DNA of 64,000 nucleotides. Source: Thermogemmata fonticola. GTDB taxonomy: Bacteria; Planctomycetota; Planctomycetia; Gemmatales; Gemmataceae. Both the position numbers and the translations under genes were made by a program. The notes below the pieces were generated by a model. The model saw only the letters and a list, made by a program, of their open reading frames with translations. It did not search any database and was not told where the DNA came from. Positions 16,334 to 25,472 of the stretch are shown one piece after another (positions within the stretch are counted from its first letter, which is position 1; each line of letters starts with the position of its first letter). The stretch is taken from NCBI RefSeq assembly GCF_013694095.1, contig NZ_JACEFB010000002.1, forward strand, positions 496,001 to 560,000, given 5' to 3'.

Positions 16334-19300
16334 ATGGCGGACTCGACCGACTCGCTCAAACTCGACGACTATCTGGCTCGACTGCTGGCCGCCCTCGACT
16401 CCGGAGTCGAAGGGGGGAACAGTCACGCCCCAACCGTGGACCTTTCGGCTCGGCAGGGTCTGCCGTCGCAGGGAGGTCCTCAGGCTGAGGCGGCAATCCC
16501 CGTGTCTCATGAGGGATCACTGAGCGAGGTCATACCGGGTCCGGGGAATGCGGGCGTTCCCCTGCGTGTAGCGCCGGGGTCCCCCTTGCGTATTGGCCGC
16601 TTTGAGCTGCGCCGCCAGTTGGGCAAGGGGGGGTGTGGTATCGTCTTTCTGGCCTTCGATCCGAAATTGCAGCGGGAAGTCGCCTTGAAAATCCCTCGCC
16701 CCGAGATGCTCTTGAGCGCGGACGCCCGCAAGCGATTGATCCGAGAAGCCCAAGCGGCGGCGGAATTCGATCATCCGAACCTGGTGCCAGTGTATGAAAC
16801 GGGCGAGTTCGGTCCGCTGTGCTACATCGCCACAGCCTTCTGTCCGGGTCAGACTCTGGGCCAGTGGCTGGAGAAACAAGCCTTCCCGGTCCCTGTGCGT
16901 CAGGCGGCCCGCTTGGTCGCCATTGTCGCCGAGGCGGTTCAACATGCCCACGATCGCGGCGTCCTCCATCGGGACCTCAAACCGAACAACATCATCCTTC
17001 AACCGGTCCGAGAGGATCCCCTGGCGGAAGAGCCTCCGGTCGGCTCCTGCCAACTCCGCGGAGAATACTTCATTCCGCGGGTCGTAGACTTTGGCTTGGC
17101 TAAGCTCATGGAACGCGGTGAGCCATCCGATACGCGTACTTGGCAGATTCTCGGCACGCCGAAATACATGGCCCCCGAACAAGCTCTAGCCAAGCATCGG
17201 GATTTAGGTCCGGCCGCGGATGTCTATGCCCTGGGTGCCATCCTCTATGAACTCCTCACCGGTTGTGCTCCCTACGACGGTGCGACGGATGTCGAAGTGC
17301 TCCGCCAAGTCATCGATGGGCAGCTCAATCCGCCCCGCCAAATCCGGCCGGACATTCCCCGAGACTTGGAAGCCATTTGCCTCAAGGCGATGGAAAAGAA
17401 TCCAGGCCGGCGCTATCGCACCGCGATCGACCTGGCCGATGATCTGCGGCGCTTTCTCGATGGCAAACCCACAATCGCCCGGCCGCTCAATTGGCTGGGA
17501 CGCGTGGCTCGCTGGGCACGGCGGAACGATCAACTCGTCGCCTTGATCATCGTCAGTGCCATCGCGGTTGTTATGATCGGTGTGGGTACTTGGTACATGG
17601 GGGAGACACGCCGGCTCAAAAACGACCAGGAACGGGCGCGATCCGACCAAGAGCTACGCGCCCGCTTGGAACGTCAACGGGACTATGCCCAATACATCTA
17701 TGCCACTTTCCTCTCCCTTCGCAGCGGCAATCGTGATGAAGCCAAGGATTACTTAGAAGCGGCCCGGATGATTGCGACGTACCTCAACGAACCTCTGGAC
17801 TTTCCCTATCGCCACCTGAGCCGCCTGGTCCAGCTCCCACGCCAGGATATTCCTACTTTCGCAAACCGTGTCACTGCTTTGGCGGTTTCCGCGGACCTCC
17901 GCTACCTCTGCTGGGCATATCCCGATGGTACCCTCACACTCTGGGACATCGCCCAGTCCCGACCCGTGCAAACGTGGAAGCATACCACCCAGGAGATGCA
18001 GAATGCTGGGAAAACCTCGCTCCACCTCGCGTTTGTGGGACCCCAGTCCAAAACCCTGCTGGTGTGCAACGAGACGGCGGAGGCGCCCCACCTCAGCGTC
18101 TGGACCCTCCACTCCGAGGGTACGATGGCCCCACTTGCGAATCTTCCCGCCGTTTTCCAAAGCCCCTGGCTCCGTTGTGCGACCAGTCCCGATGGCCGTT
18201 TCAGTTGCGTCGAACATCGTGACGGCACTGTCCTCCTCTGGGATTGGTTCGAGCAGAAAGTGGCGGCGCAAACCCGCTGGCCTCAGAGCGTGAAGGAGAT
18301 GCATGTGCGCACCCTGCCCTCCGGTTGTGAGGTGGCATTCGCCACCCGTGATGGAACAGTTGGGCTGTGGGATGGCCGTTCGCCCCCGCGGATGTTGCCT
18401 CCCCTCGATAACTCCTCACGCATCACCTCTCTCGCCTTCACAGCGGAGGGCAAAATTGCCTTGGGCAGCAACACCGGCTTATGGATTCTGGAGAAAGGTA
18501 AGCAGTGGAAGCAGCAGGGGAACTCGCCCGTTCGTTGGGTCTTTTCTTCCCCCCACGGTCTGTTGACTTATGTCAAGCCAGGGCGGTTTTCTCTTCAGCA
18601 GGAAGCCCGATTCTGGGAATGGCCCGTGGTGGAACATGGCGAGATCACGACGGCCGCACTCGATGCCAACGGGCGCTTGCTTTGCACTGCCGGTGAAGAC
18701 GGCTTCGTGAGACTCTGGCGGATTCCCGGAGATCCCCACGAGCTGGGGGTTTTACAAGTTCCCCTCATCCAGGGTGTGTTCGTATCTGAAGAGTCTCCCC
18801 AAGGCGTGTTGCTTGATGCTCAGAAACGGTTTTTTCCTCTGGCTGATTCTCAGAATGCTCCTCTGCCCTCGCCCTCGCTCCCGATCCTCGATGCTTTCCT
18901 GACGCAGGACGGTTCCCTCCGAGTCTTTCTAGCGGACGGCTCCACGATTCGCGACGAGCAATGGACAGGCCCAAAGCGGCGGCTTGTCCGCCAGTGGCGC
19001 CTTCCTCCGGCAGCGCAAGTGCGTTGGGCCAAATTCTCCAGGCCGGCCGGCCACCTTCTCGCGGCTGATCACTTGGGCCGGCTGTACCTGTGGAATACCG
19101 CAGACGTACCCTCCGCAGCCCCGTCGATCATCGAGACCTCCAGCGGCAAGGTTGTGGCTGAAGCAGTCCTGGCTCGCGACGCTTCGTTGCTGGCAGCTCG
19201 CTGGGATCGATCGGCGATCAGCATATGGTCCGTGGCGGAGAATAGTTGGAAGCTCACCTTGTCCATTCCCGATGCGACCGATTTTTGTTTCGTGGAAAAT

Positions 19301-19612
19301 AGCGGTTTTCTAGCGACGGCGGGCGAACGAGGGGCCATCCGCTTGTGGTCGCTGGAAAGCGGCCGGGAGGCGGCCACGTTCCTGGGACACATCGGTGCTG
19401 CCACCTGTCTTGCGCTGTCTCCAGATCAGCGCACTCTGATCAGCGGTGGAGCCAACGGCGAGGTAATTTTCTGGGATTTGCGAGCACAGCGGGAAGTCTT
19501 TCGTCAGCGCCGCCACGATGGACCCGTGCGCCACATTCGCTTCGCCAATCGAGGGCGCTGGCTCATCACCGCCACGTCCGATCAGGTCGCCCTCTGGCAA
19601 ACTAGCGAATGA
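16334..19612 (+). CDS. Membrane Ser/Thr protein kinase fused to WD40 repeats
   Basis: 1092 residues from ATG 16334; the frame is open much further upstream, but that part is antisense to the oxidoreductase and not coding. Residues 1-85 are a hydrophilic tail. Residues 88-375 form a Hanks-type kinase: glycine loop LGKGGCG (96-102), Lys119, HRDLKPNN (212-219), VDFGLAK (251-257) and GTPKYMAPEQ (274-283). A single membrane helix lies near 401-421 and a short coiled region follows. From about 490 to the end come WD40 blades (LTLWD, VLLWDW, VRLWR, IRLWS, VIFWD, VALW). This kinase-TM-beta-propeller layout is characteristic of planctomycetes. The propeller probably senses or scaffolds on the far side of the membrane. 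Confidence 0.92.
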   Translation: MADSTDSLKLDDYLARLLAALDSGVEGGNSHAPTVDLSARQGLPSQGGPQAEAAIPVSHEGSLSEVIPGPGNAGVPLRVAPGSPLRIGRFELRRQLGKGGCGIVFLAFDPKLQREVALKIPRPEMLLSADARKRLIREAQAAAEFDHPNLVPVYETGEFGPLCYIATAFCPGQTLGQWLEKQAFPVPVRQAARLVAIVAEAVQHAHDRGVLHRDLKPNNIILQPVREDPLAEEPPVGSCQLRGEYFIPRVVDFGLAKLMERGEPSDTRTWQILGTPKYMAPEQALAKHRDLGPAADVYALGAILYELLTGCAPYDGATDVEVLRQVIDGQLNPPRQIRPDIPRDLEAICLKAMEKNPGRRYRTAIDLADDLRRFLDGKPTIARPLNWLGRVARWARRNDQLVALIIVSAIAVVMIGVGTWYMGETRRLKNDQERARSDQELRARLERQRDYAQYIYATFLSLRSGNRDEAKDYLEAARMIATYLNEPLDFPYRHLSRLVQLPRQDIPTFANRVTALAVSADLRYLCWAYPDGTLTLWDIAQSRPVQTWKHTTQEMQNAGKTSLHLAFVGPQSKTLLVCNETAEAPHLSVWTLHSEGTMAPLANLPAVFQSPWLRCATSPDGRFSCVEHRDGTVLLWDWFEQKVAAQTRWPQSVKEMHVRTLPSGCEVAFATRDGTVGLWDGRSPPRMLPPLDNSSRITSLAFTAEGKIALGSNTGLWILEKGKQWKQQGNSPVRWVFSSPHGLLTYVKPGRFSLQQEARFWEWPVVEHGEITTAALDANGRLLCTAGEDGFVRLWRIPGDPHELGVLQVPLIQGVFVSEESPQGVLLDAQKRFFPLADSQNAPLPSPSLPILDAFLTQDGSLRVFLADGSTIRDEQWTGPKRRLVRQWRLPPAAQVRWAKFSRPAGHLLAADHLGRLYLWNTADVPSAAPSIIETSSGKVVAEAVLARDASLLAARWDRSAISIWSVAENSWKLTLSIPDATDFCFVENSGFLATAGERGAIRLWSLESGREAATFLGHIGAATCLALSPDQRTLISGGANGEVIFWDLRAQREVFRQRRHDGPVRHIRFANRGRWLITATSDQVALWQTSE

Positions 19613-19810
19613 TCACTTCGCGGTTGATGTGGATGTGGAAGGAACAGACAAGGGCTAAAAAAATTCACAATCTCACGAAAAAATTCGGTCGCTGAGGTCC
19701 TCCGTTTAAGGTTCTGTCGCTCTGGTCCGCTGTATTATTCCATGTTTCTCCTGCGCACGCGTGGTGACTCCGCGATGGGGCACCCACCAGCTTCACGCTG
19801 AAAGTTGATC

Positions 19811-20872
19811 CTAAAAGCGAATCCCGGCGGTGAGTAAGAGATTCACGTTATTGAGATCGCCCCCAAGCGGCGGCACGATGTTGGTCCAGTCATAACCCCA
19901 TTCGACACGAAGGCCGCTGAAGAGAATGCAGCCGCCGAAAGGGACCTCGAGCGAGCCGTGGGCTGCCAAGTAAATGCCATGTGTGACATTCTGCCGTCGC
20001 GCATAACCGTTGACCTGATTGAGCGGAACCACATCGACGTGTGCGGTGCCCCATCGGCCTCCCACTTGCCCTCCGATGCGAACATTCCACCCTTCTTGCA
20101 GCCCGTTGGCGGCGGGGCCCCACAGCCACCAATCGCGGCCCAGAGCAAAATTGAAATTGGTGCGATGCAGACCCCGGATAGCGCTGAGAGTATAAAGGTC
20201 CGGTTGGGGAATCACCCGGCCCGTGAGCGGATCGCTGCGCGGCGGCTGACGAATATCCAGGAAAACCGGCTCCTGCTGCTCCCCGCGATTGTAGGTGTAA
20301 CTCAGACCCAAATCGACAACCCAGGCCGCATCGTGGGTCGGATTGAAAAACAACGTGCGTCCACCGCCGCCGACCACCCAACCGACGTTGAGCCGCCCCA
20401 CAAAATCCCCGGAGCCGAAAGGGAGATTAGGACCCGTGTACGTATAGAGTTCATACCCAATACGCCCATGCTTGCCGAGGGGGCCGCAGCACCCTGGACC
20501 TTCGGTGTAGTACGGACTCGGATAGGAACCCGGAGGCAAGGCCGGCGGGGAGATGACCGGAGGTTCAGTCCACGTTCCGGAAACAGGATTGGTGTTTGGG
20601 GCGGGAAGCGAATCGCCGTTGACGGCATCCCAAACATTCGGAACCCGAACCATCCCACGGCGAGAAGGAAAGCCACCGGCGGAAATCACCTCGTTGTGGC
20701 TGGACTCCTGAGCCAACGCTTCTGGCACGCGATAGGACGAAGGTAGATCAGCAGGAGTGACTGAGGGAATGTAAGCGGAAACGTCTCTTCCAGCCGGAAG
20801 GACTTGTCCCCAAACCGAGGTCGTAAGGACGAACAGCCCTGCGAGACAACCCAGAACACGCATGCCGCCCAT
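19811..20872 (-). CDS. Secreted outer-membrane beta-barrel-like protein
   Basis: About 353 residues from ATG 20872, which has GAGG six bases upstream; the longer frame from 21067 adds a charged stretch with no sign of translation. The signal peptide contains LGCLAGLFVLTTSVWGQ. A Pro/Gly/Tyr-rich linker with SYPSPYYTEGPGCCGP leads to alternating aromatic/polar strands (GDFVGRLNVGWVVGGG, AAWVVDLGLSYTYN, NFNFALGRDWWLWG). The chain ends in LLLTAGIRF, a terminal aromatic as in outer-membrane barrels. It resembles planctomycete BBP7-type outer-membrane proteins. It is convergent with the kinase-WD40 gene. Confidence 0.75.
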   Translation of the reverse strand: MGGMRVLGCLAGLFVLTTSVWGQVLPAGRDVSAYIPSVTPADLPSSYRVPEALAQESSHNEVISAGGFPSRRGMVRVPNVWDAVNGDSLPAPNTNPVSGTWTEPPVISPPALPPGSYPSPYYTEGPGCCGPLGKHGRIGYELYTYTGPNLPFGSGDFVGRLNVGWVVGGGGRTLFFNPTHDAAWVVDLGLSYTYNRGEQQEPVFLDIRQPPRSDPLTGRVIPQPDLYTLSAIRGLHRTNFNFALGRDWWLWGPAANGLQEGWNVRIGGQVGGRWGTAHVDVVPLNQVNGYARRQNVTHGIYLAAHGSLEVPFGGCILFSGLRVEWGYDWTNIVPPLGGDLNNVNLLLTAGIRF

Positions 20873-21253
20873 ACTCTGCCTCTTTCGTGTGGGTTTGTAT
20901 CCCCCGTGATGGAGGCATACTAACCGATGTTCAGTTTCATCGGCGCAGAAAATGAGCAACTTCACTTTTTTGTCGATCCGGCGGACTTCGTAAAATACTT
21001 GGAACGGCGGGATAATACGAGTAATGAGGGGAATAGGGGGGAGTTGTTGTAAGGTAGGTTCCCTCACGGCGTTTTCGCGGGTGCTAACGCCGAAGTCGTA
21101 TCAGATGGATTCGATAATGGGAGAGTGCTTGAAAGAGAGGGGAAGGAAAAGGTCCAACACAGGGCTGGCTCTTATTTTGCCGAGACGCCCAGAGTTGTGA
21201 GCATGAGGAAGGTCCCAAAACCGGCTCTTCCCGCTCCGAGGGTGAGGTGATCC
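20873..21253. other. Intergenic region between divergent genes
   Basis: 381 bp separate the outer-membrane-type gene from the unknown gene at 21254. AT-rich stretches near 20930-21010 could hold promoters, but no clear boxes, repeats or RNA were seen. Confidence 0.4.
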
Positions 21254-22747
21254 ATGCGCGTTCAGGAAATACGAGACCTTGAAGAGGGCGTTCGCTATCT
21301 ACTCGAAGGTATCCGGTTGGCGCGAGTAGTTCCTCCGCCCCAAAAGGCCGCCATCGTTGATCAGGCGCTCGATTGGGCCGCATGGCTGGTCGCTGGAGGT
21401 GTTCCCCTGCCGCCGATGAGTTTCGTGCTGGATGTCGGCCAAATAGCCTCAGGACGTTTCTGGAGTGGCCGACAACGGGGTGCCGGGTCAGACTTTGGGC
21501 CAGACAAGCGTTTGGTACAAGCCTATGAGGACCGCTTGCTGGCGCGCCTCCCTTTAGACCCTGCTTTTGATCGAGCCGCCTCGGCCATCGCACGTTACCC
21601 TGAAGCGGAACGTCCCAAAGCCATTGCTTTTCTACTCAAGCAACTCGCGGCTCATTTGGAACTGGGAGGCGCCCATCTGTCATTGGAAGCCATACGGCGG
21701 CTGCAAGCCCGAGTGGAACAAATGGACCTATCCCAGATACTGGGAGAATATCAGTATGATCATATGTCACAATTGATGAGTGAATTATATACGGATTTGA
21801 TACAATCTTTGCGGCGGGTACCTCTCTTGCTCCCGTGGGAGGATGTTGCGGCCTTGGAAGACCGCTCCGCGTTAGGCGGAATGGCACAATTCATCGCCTT
21901 GCGGCAGATTCGGCAACTGGTCTCCCTTTGGGAAAAAGCGATCAAGCCTCGTCCTCTCCGGTCGCGAGAGAGACGCAAGAATTGGACCACCCGTCTGTTG
22001 CAGGAAGATCAGTATCCAGTGGGTGGATTCGCTTCCATCGCCACGCGTGGCAGCATGGAGAGCCTCTTGCATTCTCAATTGGTGTACATGGAGAGAGAAA
22101 AACCCGATCTCTTTGATATTAAGTTTCTTCGCAACGAATTACTCTATTATTCACGTGATGAAAATAATTTTATAATAAATAGACGTGTATATGTATTTAT
22201 TATCGATTATATAATCAATCTACGCTTCAAAGATTTTGAGTTACCATATGAGAGAATAATATTATTGCTCTCTTGGATTGTAACGATTATCCAGTGGCTA
22301 AACGAGCGCCTCACCGATGAAGCCATCAATTTTGAGATAAGATTCATCAAACATAACTCTCCTCACAAATATATCAAAGACACTTCTAGCTCTGAGGAAC
22401 GTTGGGAGGAGCAAGGTTGGCTGGAGTTGCTCCTGAGGGATTGGATTGAACGGGGCGCGGCACGAGTGAGCGTCACGGACTCTCTCGATTCCGTGGTAGG
22501 AGAGTTGAAACAATGGAGCCACCGTGCGGATGTTTATTGTTTATATATGACTTCCAAGGAACAGGCAGAGAAGCAGAAAAAGGAAGAGGAACTATCCAAG
22601 GTCCAGGGTATCATGTTCACAAGCATGTGGATGGACGGTCCGTATCCATGCATAAGCATGGATCAGGAACAAACGAAAAGGGATGATATTAAGCCCATGG
22701 TAGCGTGGTCGCAAGCCCTGAATCGTTTGTTAGAACAATGGATATAG
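21254..22747 (+). CDS. Unknown 497-residue protein with a composition shift
   Basis: ATG 21254 follows a GGTGAGGTG stretch. The protein is mostly alpha-helical, rich in Leu, Arg and Glu, with no signal peptide. The first part (to about residue 270) has window-typical GC-rich codons. The stretch encoded at about 22100-22270 is markedly AT-rich and carries Ile/Tyr/Asn-rich helices (FIINRRVYVFIIDYIINLRF, a possible buried helix). The C-terminal part is charged, with a Lys/Glu run near residue 440. I do not recognise a family. It could belong to the multi-component AAA/vWA-associated systems common in planctomycetes, but this is speculation. Confidence 0.6.
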   Translation: MRVQEIRDLEEGVRYLLEGIRLARVVPPPQKAAIVDQALDWAAWLVAGGVPLPPMSFVLDVGQIASGRFWSGRQRGAGSDFGPDKRLVQAYEDRLLARLPLDPAFDRAASAIARYPEAERPKAIAFLLKQLAAHLELGGAHLSLEAIRRLQARVEQMDLSQILGEYQYDHMSQLMSELYTDLIQSLRRVPLLLPWEDVAALEDRSALGGMAQFIALRQIRQLVSLWEKAIKPRPLRSRERRKNWTTRLLQEDQYPVGGFASIATRGSMESLLHSQLVYMEREKPDLFDIKFLRNELLYYSRDENNFIINRRVYVFIIDYIINLRFKDFELPYERIILLLSWIVTIIQWLNERLTDEAINFEIRFIKHNSPHKYIKDTSSSEERWEEQGWLELLLRDWIERGAARVSVTDSLDSVVGELKQWSHRADVYCLYMTSKEQAEKQKKEEELSKVQGIMFTSMWMDGPYPCISMDQEQTKRDDIKPMVAWSQALNRLLEQWI

Positions 22748-22755
22748 GATGTACA

Positions 22756-22845
22756 ATGCCAGATATTTATACACACTATTTTATATATGATGGAGGCTTT
22801 CGTTATTTCACTGGGGATGCTGCGGTATGTTATGATGCCTGGTGA
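22756..22845 (+). CDS. Possible 29-residue peptide
   Basis: ATG 22756, preceded by AGGAT six bases upstream, runs to TGA 22843. The peptide begins MPDIYTHYFIYDGGFRYF and is rich in Tyr, Asp and Gly. It lies between the 497-residue gene (8 bp after its stop) and the amidohydrolase (6 bp before its ATG), a spacing typical of an operon. It may be a degraded N-terminus of something larger. Confidence 0.35.
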   Translation: MPDIYTHYFIYDGGFRYFTGDAAVCYDAW

Positions 22846-22851
22846 GCCGCT

Positions 22852-23694
22852 ATGATTGATGTGCATATTCATGTCACACCACCGAATCTGCCCGCCGCCG
22901 GACCTCTCGCTCCCATCTTGTGTGATTCTCCCGAACGGATTGCCACGGTTTTACGCCGGGAAATGCGTCATGCCGGGATTCGCTTCGCCTGTGCCATCGG
23001 CTGTTGGAGCGCGGGCCAGCCAGAGGACCCCTTGGGCATCGCGGCGTCGCTAGCGGTTGCCGCTCAGACGCCCGGACTGCATGTCATCGGCGTGGCTGAT
23101 CCAACATGGACTGATCCCTCACAGCTCCAAAAAGTCGAACAGATCCTGGCGCAGGGAACCGTCGTAGGCCTTAAGCTCTATTTGGGATACCTTCATTATG
23201 AACCATCACATCCTCATTATCGTCCGTATTATGAACTGGCGGCCCGTTATAATCTGCCGGTCTTTCTACACACGGGTGACACTTTCTCGCCCAAGGCGAA
23301 GCTGAAATTCGCCCATCCCCTCGGCGTGGACGAAGTAGCGGTGGATCATCCGGAGGTGCAATTTGTTCTCTGTCATGTAGGCAATCCGTGGATGCTCGAC
23401 GCGGCAGAGGTGATTTACAAGAACCTCAATGTCTGGGCCGACCTTTCCGGTTTATTAATCGGGGATGAGCAGGATTTCGCGGGGGAAGCGATGCAAGAGC
23501 AGGCCGCCGAACTGGCCGCCCGCTTAGTCAAGGCCATCCGTTACTCGGAACGTCCCAATCGGTTCCTCTACGGCAGTGACTGGCCATTGGCACCGATGCT
23601 GGCGTACCGGAGTATTTTGCAGAGGATCCTCCCGCCTGCCTGGCATGAGTTGATCTTCGAGGAAAACGCCCGCCGCCTGTTCCGCTGGAGGTGA
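22852..23694 (+). CDS. Amidohydrolase family (TIM-barrel) metal-dependent hydrolase
   Basis: A 280-residue protein. It starts with the metal motif MIDVHIHV (HxH). It then has VVGLKLYLGYLHYE, a FLHTGDTF strand-end His, a VLCHVGNPW His and the late Asp motif RFLYGSDWPL. These match the amidohydro_2 group (decarboxylases, lactonases and related hydrolases). One or two divalent metals are expected. The substrate is not readable. It is the last gene of the 21254-23694 plus-strand group. Confidence 0.82.
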   Translation: MIDVHIHVTPPNLPAAGPLAPILCDSPERIATVLRREMRHAGIRFACAIGCWSAGQPEDPLGIAASLAVAAQTPGLHVIGVADPTWTDPSQLQKVEQILAQGTVVGLKLYLGYLHYEPSHPHYRPYYELAARYNLPVFLHTGDTFSPKAKLKFAHPLGVDEVAVDHPEVQFVLCHVGNPWMLDAAEVIYKNLNVWADLSGLLIGDEQDFAGEAMQEQAAELAARLVKAIRYSERPNRFLYGSDWPLAPMLAYRSILQRILPPAWHELIFEENARRLFRWR

Positions 23695-23887
23695 TCGCTA
23701 AGAGGAATCGTGATCCGGCCTGCCGCCCGTTGCTGGCTCCGGTTCTGAGAGCTGCCCGTATCCCGTCGAAACCGGGTTTTTCTCATGCTCGCCCGCAGTT
23801 CGTGACGACGTAATGCACTGCGGGTGTCCGGGAAGCCGCGAGCCGATATAATGGGAGTGATCGTTGAAGAAAGATTGTGGTGGACTC

Positions 23888-23959
23888 GGCCTCGTCGCCA
23901 AGTGGTAAGGCAACGGTTTGCAAAACCGTCATTCGCCGGTTCGAATCCGGCCGAGGCCT
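23888..23959 (+). tRNA. trnC: tRNA-Cys (anticodon GCA)
   Basis: The acceptor stem GGCCTCG (23888-23894) pairs with CGAGGCC (23952-23958). The D-arm is GCC-AAGTGGTAA-GGC. The anticodon arm ACGGT-TTGCAAA-ACCGT gives anticodon GCA, and the T-arm is GCCGG-TTCGAAT-CCGGC. The discriminator base is T, and CCA is not encoded. Confidence 0.95.
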
Positions 23960-24678
23960 CTGACAACAGGCAGCCTACCTCTGGTCACTTTCCCTGCTTT
24001 TCCCCCGCGATGGTTCCTGGCATGGGTTGCATTATTCCGGCGAACGTTCCGGTTGGCTCCCCTGGTTGTCTGGACTTGCCGATTGGCTCGATGTGGCGGT
24101 TGAGCTTTGGCCGCGGACCGGAGTTAGGCAGCCTAAGATACCGGGATCAGCAAAGCTGACCGAGAAGCCGTCATGAATTGAGATGAGTTCTTCTGTACAC
24201 CACACGATACCTTGCGAAAACAAGGGACTTTCCGCATGTCTGCTGTTCATTCGTTCCTCTCTTGTTCCCCACCGTCCGGCAATGTCTGCGTTGTCCGCTG
24301 CGTTGCCCGGCGGAAGTGCTCATCCCTCACCTGTCAGTAGTGCGCCTCGGCAAGGGCGGGAGTGTGGCCAAGCCAGCTTGTGACTACATAAGGGGGAAAC
24401 TCCTGAATCAACTCTGTTGCCCGGCTGCTTCGCAGATTGGCAAACATCTTGGGCCGGGCCGGTATGCCCGCACGGACGATGATCACCCGGCATGCCCTGA
24501 AGATACATGCCTCCATCCGCCGCACCCCTCACGCCCCAAACGCCAGAAGAACCTAAAGCGGGAAGTGTGAGAGGTGGAGCCAAAGCGGTGGAACCGCTCC
24601 CAAGGGAAGGAATTGGGATGGGGAGTGAGATAGGGCAAGCCGATAAAAATGGACTTTCACTATCGGCTTTTCCGATAG
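23960..24678. other. Region without recognisable gene
   Basis: About 720 bp between tRNA-Cys and the VRR-NUC remnant. Short ORFs on both strands have no family resemblance. A perfect hairpin CTATCGG-CTTTT-CCGATAG lies at 24660-24678, immediately beyond the stop of the remnant. An imperfect inverted copy of the 24.7-kb repeat (GGAACCGCTCCCAAGG) sits near 24588. A tRNA flank followed by accessory DNA suggests an integration hot spot, but no attachment-site duplication was found. Confidence 0.4.
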
Positions 24679-24960
24679 CTATTCTCCCCTCAGGAATGCC
24701 TGAATCTGTTCCCAGTCCCTGGGTCGCTGGGAGCGGTCCTACCGCCAGAGGAAGGCGGGGATGCCCGCCGCTGGGAGCGGTCCCATCGCCCGCAGCTCCG
24801 CCAGCCATTCCTCTTGCTCCGGTCGCAGCCGCCCGCTGTCGCTCTTCAGCTCGGCGAAGGCGAGCCGCTGGGAGCGGTCCCACCGCTGCCGCTGGGGATG
24901 CACCAGCACCAGTTCGGGAAAGCCTGCGCCATCCGCCGCCGCAGGCGTGAGCCAGCCGCC
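24679..24960 (-). pseudogene. VRR-NUC domain nuclease remnant interrupted by short repeats
   Basis: On the minus strand one frame reads FPELVLVHPQRQRW, then LAFAELKSDSGRLRPEQEEW, then AGIPAFLW and DWEQIQAFLRGE before TAG 24679. This is the C-terminal order of a VRR-NUC (PD-(D/E)XK) domain, in which ELVLV and FAELKS carry the catalytic Asp/Glu-x-Lys region. An in-frame TAA at 24961-24963 removes the N-terminus. A 15-bp repeat interrupts the chain three times. It adds RWDRSQR before LAFAELK, GPLPAAG before IPAFLW, and a TAG followed by DRSQR before RDWEQ. The gene is therefore dead or an unusual mosaic. Confidence 0.65.
24725..24880. repeat. Three copies of a 15-bp palindromic repeat
   Basis: CGCTGGGAGCGGTCC occurs at 24725-24739, 24769-24783 and 24866-24880, all in one orientation. 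On the opposite strand GGGA and TCCC of GGGACCGCTCCC can form a hairpin. Each copy falls at a different point of the same nuclease remnant. Confidence 0.8.
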
Positions 24961-25061
24961 TTACCCCTTGGCTAGTCAGCACAACGGGGCCGCTACTGCT
25001 CCTGGCCTCCTCTTGAGCCTGAGCTTTACCTGGCTGCTATACTGTTCCGAGTTGCCCATCC

Positions 25062-25370
25062 TTAGAGTTGATCACATCCTAACTGCTTACGCACATGCCG
25101 CAACCACTCCACCTCCGTCAGGCCATCTGCACGAGTATAATACTCACAACCTAAATCCACGGAGAAAAATTTGTGGGGATCTTCCATTTGTTCCATCAAA
25201 GGAATCACCTCGTCCAGCTCTTTGCAGACTGTTCGAATCTCATCAGGAGTATGTTCACTTATAAAAGCGGCTATTGCTGCATCAGGACTTTCATAATCAT
25301 CCAGAAAATCCTGGTGAAAATAGCCTGCTAGGAATTGCCAAAGATGGGGATATTTTTCCTTGGCTCTCAT
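25062..25370 (-). CDS. CdiI-type contact-dependent inhibition immunity protein
   Basis: 102 residues from ATG 25370, which has an ideal GGAGG seven bases upstream; ATG 25388 is in frame. EKYPHLWQFLAGYFHQDFLD followed by an acidic helical body (ESPDAAIAAF, LDEVIPLM) and a C-terminal EVEWLRHVRKQL resembles the CdiI_3 immunity family. It follows the RNase A-like toxin fragment on the same strand by about 100 bp, which is the expected toxin-immunity order. It probably binds and neutralises that toxin in the cytoplasm. Confidence 0.75.
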   Translation of the reverse strand: MRAKEKYPHLWQFLAGYFHQDFLDDYESPDAAIAAFISEHTPDEIRTVCKELDEVIPLMEQMEDPHKFFSVDLGCEYYTRADGLTEVEWLRHVRKQLGCDQL

Positions 25371-25472
25371 AGGGATTCCTCCGGTCATTGATTCTAGTTG
25401 TCTTGGAAAAGCTGTATGAATGCGATAACCTGTTGGTAAGGATGGATAACGTCTCAGGATGATTCGTACTCC

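Noticed and set aside
23762-23781. Terminator after the amidohydrolase (CCCG/CGGG followed by five T)
   Set aside because: A four-pair stem is too weak to claim.
24320-24982. 220-residue minus-strand ORF
   Set aside because: Another frame carries the clear VRR-NUC motifs; this translation is low-complexity.
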